Source of the DNA: Histoplasma ohiense
Taxonomy: Eukaryota > Ascomycota > Eurotiomycetes > Onygenales > Ajellomycetaceae
DNA: 64,000 nucleotides
Direction: 5' to 3'
Assembly (NCBI GenBank): GCA_017607445.1
Contig: JAEVHH010000003.1
Location: 2,852,001-2,916,000 of the forward strand
The position numbers and the translations under genes are program-made. The notes under the pieces were generated by a model. The model ran no database searches. It saw only the letters and a list, made by a program, of their open reading frames with translations, and had not been told where the DNA came from. Positions 22,838 through 34,600 of this stretch are shown here, in pieces; within the stretch, counting starts at the first letter, position 1, and each line of letters opens with the position of its first letter.

Positions 22838-25800
22838 ATGATCTCAACATGTGCAAGATCTTTTGAAAATCAATCTGAATCCTCTACTGCCTTCAATGAT
22901 CACAATGTGTGTTTGCAACAGTTGAATGATCAAATTCATGAATGAGAGCAGCAATTAGCTATTCTGCATGCACAACAGCAGCTCAATGAATTGGAAGCAC
23001 AGATTTGTGGAGATACTCTCATCAAGTCTCAATTAACTCAGAATATCATCACAGAATCACTGCAAAATCAATCTGCAAACAATACAGATGATGATAATGA
23101 AACACCACTGAGGCTGAAGATTAAAGACTATTATCAAGAAAAAAATATGTTAGAATTCAAGAACTATAAAGATCACATATTGACTCTCTTTACACATCAT
23201 CATCAGTATTATTGAAAGAAAGAATACAAGATAAATGATGCTAAACTCTATCTTGACACTCACATTAAGCAGAAATGGTTGAATTTTGTATCATTGTATA
23301 AGAGATATGAAGGAGCAATATTGTTGACTTTTGACAATATATTATCACATCTAGAAATGCAAATTAACAATCCACAGAACCAGCACTGATTGACAAGTCA
23401 AAAATTTCAAGACACAAAGCAACAAGAATGGCAATTGATATGTGATTTCTCTAAATATCTCAAAGACTGAGAATACTACTTACCCTCATATAGCAAAGAA
23501 CAAAGAATGGATAACTTGCATAGTAAGATGTTGAAGATATTACACACTGAACTCAATCATTGAAATCAAGAGCCTCAGAACTACAAAGAGTTGCTTTGAA
23601 CTCTACAGACTCTCAAGAAAAATATATCAGAGTAACAATATGCTATTCACAAAGAAAGACCTGCAATATTCATAGAGAATCAGCATCATTCTGATAAATC
23701 TAGCAACTGTTGAAACAAGAGGAAACAAGAGAAACAAATGAGTTCAACTGAACAAATCAAAAAAGATAAATATAACTGAATGAAGGAGTGTTCTCACTGC
23801 CATAAGAAGGGTCATGTTGCAAATGATTGTTGAATGTTACACTCTGAAAAGTGCAACCAAGTTTGATAAGCAAAAAATCAACAATCTCAATTGTAGAAGC
23901 AGCTGCTGCATTGAAAATATGAACAACTAAACTGCAAGATAAACAGTTATTGGCAATGAATATGTGGATGCTGACAGAAGTGGAATGGTCAATGATATGA
24001 ATGCTAGTGGATTCTGATGCAGATGTGAACTTTGTGTCTCATATCTGAGCATCAAAATATTTCTCAAAGATAGAAGATAAACCAAAAGTAGTGAAAGCAG
24101 TTGATAATTATAAGATTAAATCATATAAACAACAAAGAGCTGCAATGAAGATTATCAATGATGAACACATTCTTCAAGAAGGATTTCACCATTTTGAGAA
24201 GGCTGACATTAGTGAATATGATGTAATTTTAGACATGCTGTGGTTGGAAGCTGCAAACTCTGATATCAATTGGGTGTGAAGATGCTGAATCTATAGAAAA
24301 GCATCAAATATTAATCATGTACATCTGAATACTGCTAAAGAATTCACAACACTAATTGATGATGACAATATTATATTCACTGCCTTACTGTTACAAGCTG
24401 TGAGTGCAGCAACTGAGTCAAATATCTCAGATGATTATAAAGATTATCTTGATGTATTCTGAGAAGATATATCTGACACAGAACATGCATCTCATGATCA
24501 TGTCATAGATCTCAAATCTGACAAGAAATCCTCATATCAACTGATATATAACTTATCACCTCAAGAACTCTTCATTCTTCAAGAATATATTGAAAAAGTG
24601 TTAGAGAAGAATTGAATACATTCATTCAAGAGCTCAGCAGATGCATCAGTATTATTTGTGCTTAAGAAAAATGAAACTCTGCATCTTTGCATGAATTATT
24701 GAGGATTGAATGAAATAACAGTCAAGAATCAATATCCACTGCTCTTGATAAGTGAAATACTTGATAGATTAGCAGGTGTCAAAATATATACACAGCTGAA
24801 CCTTAGAGACATGTATCATAGAATTTGCATACAAGCAGAGAATGAATGAAAAACAGCATTTCAAACATAATATGAACACTTTGAATATCTAGTCTTATCT
24901 TTTGAGCTAATCAATGCTTCTGTGATCTTTCAATCTTATATCAACAAAGCCCTCAGCAATCTTTTAGATGTATATTGCATGGCTTATCTCAACAATATCA
25001 TAATCTATTCAAACACACTTGATGAACATGTCGTCCATGTTAAGAATGTGCTGAAATGGTTAAGGCGATGGAAACTATATGCCAAACTTAGTAAGTGTAC
25101 ATTCCACACAACAGAAATTGGATTTTTGGGTTTTGTGATTACCACACAGAGCATTACTGTTGAGAAACACCACATCAACACAATTCTAGATTGATCAGAA
25201 CCACAAACTATAAACAAATTGCAAATATTTCTAGAATTCATCAATTTCTATTGTCAATTCATATACAAGTTCTTGATAATAACAGCACCTCTGATTGAAT
25301 TGTTAAAAGGTTATGAAATGAAAAGAGAGAAGAATAACACATCTGTCCAGTTAGATGAAAACTGCAAGCATGCAATTTTGCAGTTAAAAGAATGCTTTAC
25401 AAAAGCACCATTGTTGATCCACTTTGATTCACAGCAAAAACTCTGTATAGAAATGGATGAATCTGATATTGCAATCACTGCAGTAATATCACAATTAATG
25501 AATGATGATCACTGACACTCAATTGTGTTTTGGTCTAGAAAGCTCACAGAAACAGAAAGATGTTATCAAACATATGATCTAGAAATGTTGCCAATTGTAG
25601 AAGCTTTCAGACAATGACACCACTATTTATATAATAACAGGCACTCAATAACTGTTTTATCTGACCATGTCAATCTTCAGTGCTTCATGACAACAAAGCA
25701 GTTAAATGAATGTCAGATTCACTGAATGAAAATGCTCTCAGCATTTGATTTTGAAATAGAGCATCATTCTGAGAAAAATAATCCCACAGATGCATCAAGT

Positions 25801-27660
25801 TGTCACTTAGATTTTGTAAAACACACAGCTCTCTTGACAGAGCTCTCTATTCTGCAAGAGAAGCTGTGTAAGAGAATCTTTAAGTCACTAAAGACAAAAG
25901 AAAACACAAAATTAGATCAATGTGTCAAGATGATGTGAAAAGATCTGCAAGCTAATGAGAATTGTTGAGTGAAGAGATCTGTAGTCATTGATGACAACAA
26001 TCTCTGCAGAATAAAGAATGCATCTGCAGATGAGAACAAGATTGCAGATGTTATGAGATTAAATCTAGAGACTCTGATACCACAGATTCTAGCTGTCAAG
26101 ATATTTGAGTCTGAGACAGTCTATTGTGAAGAGATAGCTGAATCTATCATCAAACTCTTACTGCAGATTCAGAATAGAGACACTGACACATCTGAACTTT
26201 ACAGAAGATTAGAGATGAGTGATACTAGTGTAGATAATCATTCAATCTGAGCAGTAGATAAAGATGATCTGCTCAGAAAAGATGATAAAGTCTATATATC
26301 ACAAGACAAGGCTGTAAGGCATGAAATAATGAAAATGAACCACAATGATTCTCAAAGTGGCCATTTTGAATGTGACAAAATCATCAAAGCAATCAAACAC
26401 AAGTACTTGTGGCATGGTATGAGTGATGAGATTGCAGAATATGTGAGAACTTGCAATGTTTGTCAACATGTCAAAATACCACAGCACAAGCTGTATGAGT
26501 TGCTACAATCACATTCAGTGTCAGATAAGAAATGACATACAATTAGCATGGACTTTATTGAAAGTCTGTCAGATAATAAAAAGAGAAGTCAAATCTATAA
26601 TGCTATTGTAGTATTTGTTGATTTATTCATCAAATGGGTCATAATTGTGCCCACATCTTCAGAGCTAGATGCAGAAGAACTTGCAGATATTATTGTATGA
26701 AGAATTGTGAAGAACTTTGACCTATCTGTGAACATTATTAGTGACTGAGATTTATTAATAAATAGCAAGTTTTGATCAACATTGTGTTATCTGCTTTATA
26801 TCTGATGAAAATTATTGATGGCATTCCACCTGCAAACCAACAGCCAGACAGAATGATTGAATCAGATGATTGAACATTATCTTCACACATATTGCAGCTA
26901 TCAGCAAGATAATTGGATAGAATGAATTCTTCTGATGCAATGAGCATATAACAACATCTTCCATGCATTGATAAAAATGACATCATCTGAAGCAATGATC
27001 AGCCGACCAACTGAACTTTGCATAGATATAGAACCTCCAAGCACAGACATGTCAAAATCAGCAATGAAACAAGTGGAATGAATGAAGTAAGTGGAGAACA
27101 AGATTCAAGAATGTCTGAAAGCTGTCAAAGCAGCTGAGAAAAAATATTACAATCAGCATCATATATCAAAAAGCTTTAAGATAGAGGACTGAGTAATGCT
27201 ATGTGCAAAAAATATATTCATCTTGCAACCCTCATTCAAACTAGATCATTGATTTTTGAGTCTCTTTCAAATAATTGATATCTGCAGTACACAGATGTAC
27301 AAACTGAAACTCATGCTGCAATATAAAGAAATTCATTCTGTATTCCATGTTTCTCTTCTCAAACCTTATCACATGCGCGATGGACAAATCCTGCAAGCAG
27401 AATTGATAATTATAAATGTGTAAGAGGAATGAAAAGTTGAAGCTATATTAGACAAGCATCAATACTGCAGTCAAATACAATATCTTGTCAAATGAAAAGA
27501 TTGTACAGATGCAGATAATTCTTGGGAATCTGAGGAAAACTTGATGAACAGTCAGAAGTACTTGAAACAGTTTAATAAAATCTATCAGAAGTCAGTCAGT
27601 AAACAAAAACAAAGAAGACAACAATGACTGCTGAATATACTTATTCCATTCAGAAATTAA
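22838..27660 (+). pseudogene. GyA gag-pol with chromodomain
   Basis: The frame starts with an ATG at 22,838. It runs through a capsid-like gag, a zinc knuckle C-S-H-C-H-K-K-G-H-V-A-N-D-C (about 23,800) and a protease site read as V-D-S-D-A-D-V-N (about 24,000). The RT follows, with its catalytic box mutated to Y-L-N-N (24,980-25,000), then RNase H (M-D-E-S-D near 25,460), an integrase H/C zinc region (26,330-26,480) and core, and a chromodomain ending Y-L-V-K-stop-K-D-C near 27,480. It stops at 27,658-27,660. The polyprotein would copy and integrate the element, and the chromodomain of chromoviruses targets heterochromatin. Many TGA codons replace Trp/Arg, and both RT aspartates are Asn, so it cannot function. 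Confidence 0.88.
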
Positions 27661-28791
27661 AAAACAGATCTGCCTCAGCTTGATCAGTGTTATTTGAGGA
27701 ATTGTCATCAAGACAAATCTGCTTGTTATTCTGAATTTCCTCAACTGACAAAGTACAATGTTTCAACAATGACTTGAGAGTTGTGATCAGCAATGTAATC
27801 ACTGAAATCTCATCAATCACTGTTTCAGCTGAAGTCTCAGAAGAACTGTCTTGTTGAATCTCTCAGATCTTCACAGCAAAAAATCTAACTGCTGCAGTCA
27901 CAGTGCTCTGCAAAATGTTAATGTTCAAAATGTTCATATCAGTGACAATTAGATTCTCAGCAGCATTGATAATCATCTGAGTCAATTCAACAGCATTCAC
28001 TGACATCTAATAGAAAGTTAATATTATATACTATAAAAACATCTGTTTTGAATAATAACTTACTGAAATACAGATATGCTTCATCACTGAGCAGTGCTTG
28101 CATTTTTTGTATTGATTCTCAGCAGACTCACAATGATGGTGGGGGGACATTGTCAAATGTTGAATACAATGACAGCAATATGCTGCTGCATTTCTTTCTA
28201 ACACTTCAATGAAACTGTCTGCTTTCTCATCTTTGCCTACATTATCAGTCAACTCAAATAACATATCAAGATCTTGACTCAGTGAGAATGACATCAATGT
28301 AATAGCAGAATGTGAAAACACACTTTCTGAAACACTGCTATGATTGAATGTCACACTCTGCTGTGATAACAGATTATCAGAGTTCATATAGAATTCTAGA
28401 ATCTCATCTGTGTTTTTATAGATCTGCACATCAAGTACAAACCTCACAACAGCAGTTTGATATGTGACAAATCTCTCATTCAGAACTTCATCAGAGAGCA
28501 GCATTTTGTGAAATTCATTGATCAAAGATTGACTGATTTCATGAAAGTGCTCAGACATCTATAATCTGTTAGCACTCATAACAACTTCAGTTTAAGAAAA
28601 CTTACAGCAGCACAACTTCTATTTGATATATAGCAGATGTAACAGTATGTCCATTCATTGTTCACAAAGCAAGAATATACTGAGGGGTTCTGCAATCTCT
28701 CCAGACAATCCAAGCAAATGCTCTCAATGACAGACAGCATATCACCCTCTATAGACTCTGAATCAGCAATGGAAACAGCTGGTTCTGACAT
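27650..28791 (-). pseudogene. GyA antisense gene: Cys-module protein, 3 exons
   Basis: Exons 28,791-28,606, 28,558-28,064 and 28,006-27,650 join in phase 0 (62 + 165 + 119 codons with stop). The introns are 47 and 57 nt, with GTAAGT donors, GCTAAC or ATTAACT branch sites and AG acceptors. Each exon begins with Met. Exon 1 carries a C-x2-C-x11-C-x8-C-x2-C-x6-C module and exon 2 a second one, C-x2-C-x11-C-x9-C-x2-C-x6-C, which are probable metal-binding folds. One TGA interrupts exon 3. It lies between pol and the 3' LTR on the opposite strand, and its stop overlaps the pol end by 11 bp. The same exons and intron length recur at 63,626-64,000. Function is unknown. Similar Cys patterns occur in many uncharacterised fungal proteins as far as I recall, and nucleic-acid binding is only a guess. 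Confidence 0.75.
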
Positions 28792-29334
28792 TCTATCATA
28801 ACTTTAATTAATACCAAGGCCTTATTCAAAGAAGAAGGAAAAGCAAAAGCAACAAGAAAGAAAAACAGATGTTGAAGATTGAAATCAATATTGCAATGTT
28901 GATCAAAGAGATTGCAACAACACAAAATTCAACCCAAAATGGAAAATACAACCACACAATCAAAACTTTGAATTTCACAATAAAAATTGCATAGAAGGAT
29001 ACAGTGTACTTTGTTTGATAAATTGACATATTCTTTTTAAATAAAAAATCATTGATGGTGATGATGGTGATGATTTTGTTAGAGTATGATTTTTTGATGT
29101 AAAAGTCAAAGAAAAGGGGTTCAGAAGTTGTGTCTAAATCATGATTGAACTGCAATGACATCAGAGATGAAAAAATGTTCTTCTGAAACAGCAACACTTT
29201 GGAATTAACTCTGACAATTAATTCAGCCTGATTCTGTGAATTTCATACAATATCAACCACACAGCATATATTACAAACTTCACACATCACATTAAGAAGT
29301 TCTGGGAACCAGGCCTTTGAAGAAGAGAGATAAT
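28792..29334. other. GyA 3' internal region and polypurine tract
   Basis: This lies between the antisense gene start and the 3' LTR. The minus-strand frame 29,197-28,826 recurs at 63,225-63,600 because both are copies, but its hydrophobic composition does not look like a protein under selection. It may be the antisense gene leader and promoter. The purine run gaagaagagagataat just before 29,335 is the likely polypurine tract for plus-strand priming. Confidence 0.6.
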
Positions 29335-29605
29335 TGTAATAGATGCAATGGAGATATCTATATTAGAAAATAGCTATATGATGATAGAAGAACACAGAAC
29401 ACATCAGAATTAATGAAGAGAGACATAGCACACAGCACTATAGATGACTGTAGTGTGTGGTGGTTGTCTATATAATGCTCACTGATATCTGTAGATATTA
29501 GAAGATCAGTGATTAGCTTTGAATAATAGAGATTGCTACCTTCTTAACATTCTACATGCATACTTCACACTACTCTCATAATTATACCTACAACCATCTC
29601 TTACA
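29335..29605 (+). repeat. GyA 3' LTR
   Basis: TGTAATAGATG...CTCTTACA, 271 bp. It is followed directly by the GCCAT duplication. Confidence 0.9.
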
Positions 29606-29610
29606 GCCAT

Positions 29611-29653
29611 ATAGCTATTTTCTAATATAGATATCTCTGTTGCATCTATTACA
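29611..29653 (-). mobile_element. Displaced end of the split GyA LTR
   Basis: atagctattttctaatatag...tctattaca completes the minus-strand LTR interrupted at 22,480. It directly follows the GCCAT duplication of the inserted element. Confidence 0.85.
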
Positions 29654-29770
29654 ACAGTAATAGATAGATTGACAGTGATAGATAAATTGATTTAGCAGTG
29701 AGAGATAGCTTAGCAGTAAGAGATAATTTAGTAGTGAGAAATAAATTAACAAAATTAACAGCAGTAGCTG
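29654..29770. mobile_element. hAT-like element fragment (minisatellite part)
   Basis: Degenerate units such as gatagatagattgacagt and gagagatagcttagcagt match the minisatellite of the 41,575-43,016 element. The right half of this copy continues at 37,242-37,554 after the inserted GyB element. Its CpGs are lost, unlike the intact array. Confidence 0.7.
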
Positions 29771-30047
29771 TGTAAAAACTGTGAGATGTAGTGACAGTGT
29801 GAAGAGTAACAGTAGAAGATAGTTTATAGTGTAACAGAGATAATAGTAATATATTGTAGAGTGTAATATAGTAGTGTAATATAGTGTAGTGTAGCTAATT
29901 GCTAAGGAAGAAAAGAAAGAGAAAGAAGATATGTGAAATACATACATCAATATATATATACATATAGAAATAGTGGTAGTGAGAGTATAATAGAAAGAGG
30001 TAAGAATAAGCAAAGATAATAAGGAAATAATAAACAAATGCATTACA
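29771..30047 (-). repeat. GyB copy 1 3' LTR
   Basis: Reading minus: TGTAATGCATTTG...CAGTTTTTACA, 277 bp. It is preceded by a purine-rich tract (aaaagagggacaat). Ser/Leu/Tyr-rich frames in it are compositional. Confidence 0.85.
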
Positions 30048-30407
30048 ATTGTCCCTCTTTTTTATAAAAGCTGCTTTCAGTGATTGTATAGATTGCTTGC
30101 TAGTAGATAATTGCATTTCTGTATTGTAAGTTCCATTTGTTGATAGCAGTATATCAATCACATCCTCTAGATAGCTTGTATATGTGTTGTTATTGATTTT
30201 CTAATGAGATGGAATTGGTGGATTCTTTGATTGCTAGAGGTTGCATACAGAGAAGCAAAAAGAATTTCTTTCTTCTTGAAGATTTCTCTTCTTTTTTAAC
30301 TTGATCATTATCAAAGCTTCTTGCCTCTTCTGCTGTGATTTCTTGTTCTCAAAAAATTTTTAAATTTTTATATCATTGTTCTCTCTTCCCCCTCTTTTTT
30401 ATATTGA

Positions 30408-31610
30408 AATGGACTTTCTTGATTACTCTGATTTTAAGTAAGTTGTTTCTTGGGTGCTTATTGTGTATTATTGTTGGTGTTCCTTGTCAGTGGTGTTATT
30501 AGTGTGGTCACATGCGCCACTAGCTTGTTTCTGTATAGCATCATTCACTGTTTGCTTGTTATATTGTCTTAGCCCTAATCACATGATGCACAACAGTCAG
30601 ATTCTGTGTGAATGTTGTGCCTCCAAGCTGAGAGATGTTGACTTTTGATGTGCATTGAGATCAAATGTCTGAAAGTGTTGTGAGGCTTGTGTCTCTGCAG
30701 AAAAATTCTGCAAATCTGTGAGTAATTCTCTTTAATTCTTATTTTCTTTTTCTTTTTCTTCAAATTTGCTTTTGAATAGATAGTAGTGCTCTTAGCAATG
30801 TTGATATATTGATAATGATGCTAGATGCATGATACACCTCTTCTGAGGCACATTATGCACAGGTGAGTGTTTATCTTCGCAGAGGTGGTGGCTGAGGAGG
30901 ACATAGTCAGCCACAAAAGTCATTTTCATTGTTTAATTAAATGATTGAACACATCTCATCTGGTGATGCTGTCTGCTCAGAGCAGAGCAGAGGTGAATGC
31001 TCTATAATTTCAGTGCTGAGCAGCAGCTGAGTCTGCAGAGATGCAGATTTTGAAGATCATGATTGTGTCTGATTCTTTCAGAGCAGAGATATTAGAGAAA
31101 GAGAAGGATGTGAAGAAGAGAATTTTGAAAGTGATGAGCTCTGAAGACTCTGTAATGAAGAAGTTGATTGAAGAGAAGTTGATGAGAGAGAAGTTGACTG
31201 AAGAGTCAATGAAGAAGATTGTGAAGATGCTGATGACTGCAGCAGTGTCTGTGATGTCTGCTTTCTTTGTCAATTTGTCACTGATATTGATGAAGCAGAG
31301 AGAGAGGGTGCTCTGAACAATGAAGAAGTGAGAGAAGAAGATGAGAAGAAATATCTTTCTTCATTGAATATACTGAAGAATGAGTAGATTGATGAAGGAG
31401 AGAAGATATGAAAAGACAAATGTGTTGTGGAATAGATATTTGTCTATATCTCTACATTCAAAATGAGTGCCTGTAATATACAAGTACCAGAAGGAGTATT
31501 GAGTGAGAGTGGCAGAGAGAAGAGATGAGAAGAATGATGAAAGAGAGAAGAGAAAGTGAGAGATGAAGAATGAGATGAAGATAGATGAACTGAGAGTCTT
31601 TAGACTTTTC
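30408..31610 (+). pseudogene. GyB antisense gene with Cys module
   Basis: It lies opposite to GyB gag-pol, between pol and the 3' LTR. A short first exon from ATG 30,408 ends at a GTAAGT donor (30,451). An intron with a CTAAT branch leads to an acceptor acaacag, and the joined frame enters a C-x2-C-x10-C-x9-C-x2-C-x6-C module ending at a GTGAGT donor near 30,720. The module holds two TGA codons, each probably a former CGA. A downstream frame at 31,041-31,316 (91 codons, Lys/Glu-rich, with E-I-L-E-K-E-K-D-V-K-K-R) may be a later exon. The copy in the second GyB element (46,590-46,230, minus) keeps the same layout. Exon joins after the module are unresolved. Function is unknown. Confidence 0.55.
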
Positions 31611-31650
31611 TTAGAATCTGTTTTCTTTGTTTTTTTCTTGCTTGTATGTT

Positions 31651-34600
31651 TTATTTTTTGTATTTATTATACTCAAATTGAATTTTTTTTCTTTTTTTCC
31701 TTTTCTCTGATAAAATCCTTCTAAAAAGAATGCATTTGATTGAAGTTTGAGTGAGATTTGTGTTTCTAGTATTTTTCAATTTAAGATTTGTGCTTCTGAC
31801 ATCTTTCAACTTGAAGTTCATGCTTTTGATGTTTGAGAGTATGTTGATTTTGTATTTGTTGTTCATTTTCTTGTTCAAGAAAGATTTTGAATGTCTGAAT
31901 GTTCAATATGTTTTCTTTCAGTTCTCATGTATCATCACTAGAATCTCAATCTGTCCATCTTACAAGATATTCTGAAGGTTTGTTTTTTTGTTGTTGTTTT
32001 TCAAGAATTTCTTCAACTTGATATTCTTCTTTGCTGTTGACAAGTTCTGGTTCTGATTCTGATAGAGCTCCATTTCTGCAGTTGTATGGCTTCAATAAAG
32101 ATACATGGAATACAGAATGAATGCTTCTATATGAAGGTGGCAGTTCTAGTTTGTACACTTGTTTTCCAATGGTATTCAGAATCTTGAAGAGTTCAATATA
32201 TTTATGATTGAGTTTGTGAACCAGATGCAGCAATCAGAGATTTTTTGCATTGAGTATGATATAGTCATCTATTTTAAATTGTTGAAGCTTATGTTTTGCA
32301 TCATAATAGATTTTCTGTGCTTGTCACATCTTTTGTAGATTCTCAATGAGCTTATGATGTGTTTCCTTGATATGTTTCACGCAGCTAGCAGCATGTATGG
32401 CGACTGGTTGTGATGATTTGCTGACATTAATTTTCAAATCAGATTGATATCCCATTAAGGCTTTCATGAGTGTCATTTCAGTAGAGGTATGTTGAGAGAT
32501 ATTGTAAACAAACTGTATCAGCAGTAGTCAGCATGCTCAGTCATTTTGATGATAGTTGGTAAAGCATTGAAGATAATGTTCCAAGGTTTGATTTTGTTGT
32601 TCTGTTTGATCATCTGTTTGAGGGTGAAAGGCTGTTGAAAGTTTCTGGCATGTGCCTAGCATATAACAAAAGGTGGACCAATAATGGCTTGTAAACAGTG
32701 AATCTCAATTGAATATATGGTTTTTGAGTACTCCATAAATTGTATAGAACTTGGTATAAACAATTTCCACTAGTTTGTTGACTGTAATGTTTTTGATGCA
32801 AGGAATATAGATTGTAAACTTGGTATATATATCCACAATCACTAAAATTGCATCATAGATTTGATGGAGAAATGTAGAGGCTGGCAAGTCTGTAATAAAA
32901 TCCATAGTAATGGACTCAAAAGGATTTGATGATAAGAGGATTGTATTCAATTCTTCATATTGTCTGTGCTGTTTTGGCTTTACTCTTTGACAAATATTAT
33001 AAGTGGATATATAATCTTTGATATTTCTGACTAGCTTATGTCAATAGTATTTGTTCTGAATGCTGTCTATGAACTTTTTTATATCAAAGTGATCCCTCTG
33101 TGGATCATCATGGTTTGCACTGATAATTTCATCAATGAGTGTCTTTTGTTGAGGGACATACATGTGATCATCAGCATGCAATATATCATCCTCAGAAATT
33201 GTTTATAGCATATTTTCAGTGACAATCATATTCTTCTCTTTTATCTTCTCTCTTTGCTCAGCAGCAAAAGAATCAATCTTCTGTACTTTACTCAGAAATG
33301 AGATGAAGAATTCAGGCATTTCTGTGTATGCTGAGTTCTCAAGAATAGCCTTATTGACTGCAATCCAGGGCATATATTGCTCAATGCACAACAGAGGAGA
33401 AGAGTTTACATGAGAGATAGAAGATGTTGATGTATGGAGCATTTTTCACTCATTAAAAGAAGCATTTTGCTCATTAGAGATCTGTGCACAGACTACATCA
33501 GAAGAAATATTATTTTGAAAAGAAGTATCAGCTTTTCAGCTTAGTCTAACTCCATGTTTCAGCTTCTGTTGCAGAGTAGATAATATAGTTTGATCATTAT
33601 AGATCTCACTGTAGTCTGCATGACAACTGAACTCATCAGCTGGATTCTTTGATTCAGAGTGGTGCAGTAATACAAAATCATAAGCAGATAAAGCTTTCAT
33701 TCATCTGATCTGATGTCTGTTCAGTTTCTTAGTTGTCATAAAGTACTGCAGATTGACATGATCAGATCAGACTTGAATTGAATACTGACTTCTCTTCAGA
33801 TAGTGTCTTCAATTTTTAAATGTTGCTACAATAGTCAAGAGTTCTTTATCATGAGTATCATAATATGTTTTCACATCAATCAACTTTCTTGATCAGAAGG
33901 CAACTGAATGTCAGTGCTCATCATTCTGCAACTGTGACAGAATAGCAGCAACTGCAAAAGTGAATGCATCAGATTCAATCTGAATACACCAAGCTGGGTC
34001 AAAATGAGCTAATAGAGAAGCATGTATAAAGCACAATTTGAGCTCATCAAAAGTGCTTTGAGCATCTTCTGTTCATATAAAAGTGGCTTTTCTTTCTCTC
34101 TTCTTGCTCTCTTTTGTAAGTTCAAATAATGGGGCTGCAATAGAGGAGAAAGACTTAATAAATTGCTGATAGAAATTAGCAAAGCTCAAGAAGAATTGAA
34201 TCTCTTTAATTGATTTAGATGTAGATCATTTCACAATAGTGGAGACTCTGTCTGACTCCATCTCAACATCATTTGTATCTATAACAAACCTCAGAAATGA
34301 GATCTTGTCCACTTCAAATTCACATTTAGAGAGTTTTGCAAATAGATTCACATGCTTGAGATGTTCTAGCATCTTAGTAACATACACTTTATGTTTCTAC
34401 TTTGAATTGGAGAATATGAGAATGTCATTCAAATAGACAATGCAACATATATCCAACAAATCAGACAAGGCATTGTTAATGTATGCTTGAAATGTTGCTG
34501 AAGCATTAGCTAGTTCAAATGACATAACTACATATTCAAAATGTTCATATCTTGTTCTAAAGACTGTCTTTCAACAGTCTTTTGCCACTATAAGTATGCA

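Larger units (their letters stand above)
21195..23815. repeat. Large palindrome of head-to-head GyA copies
   Basis: About 1.3 kb of GyA LTR plus gag on the minus strand faces the same region on the plus strand around 22,475-22,530, where ctatcgcca and tggcgatag form the inner arms. The arms differ almost only by transitions. It results from one GyA copy inserting in opposite orientation into the LTR of another. Confidence 0.85.
22481..29605 (+). mobile_element. GyA: full-length Ty3/gypsy chromovirus, inactivated
   Basis: A 7.1-kb element with 271-bp LTRs (22,481-22,751 and 29,335-29,605), both TGTAA...TTACA. It is flanked by a 5-bp duplication GCCAT (22,476-22,480 and 29,606-29,610). Inside are gag-pol with a CCHC knuckle, protease, RT/RNase H, integrase and a C-terminal chromodomain, then an antisense gene (28,791-27,650). 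About 25 differences separate the LTRs and all that I see are transitions, so the age estimate from LTR divergence is distorted by the mutation process. In-frame stops, nearly all TGA, inactivate gag-pol. Confidence 0.92.

Noticed and set aside
22838..27660. Possibility that TGA is recoded as a sense codon, since most interruptions are TGA
   Set aside because: Host genes in the same window end with TGA (SEC3, CHL1 and the SKT5-like gene). TGA excess is explained by C-to-T change of CGA and TGG codons.
28826..29197. 123-codon minus-strand frame conserved at 63,225-63,600
   Set aside because: Both are copies of one element. The translation is hydrophobic and low complexity at its end, with no sign of coding selection, so it is treated as leader/promoter of the antisense gene.
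29615..30161. Ser/Leu/Ile/Tyr-rich frames here and at 36,939-37,271, 38,611-38,904, 47,178-47,561
   Set aside because: They are read-through of GyB LTR sequence (pyrimidine-rich). Similar because the LTRs are copies, not because they are genes.
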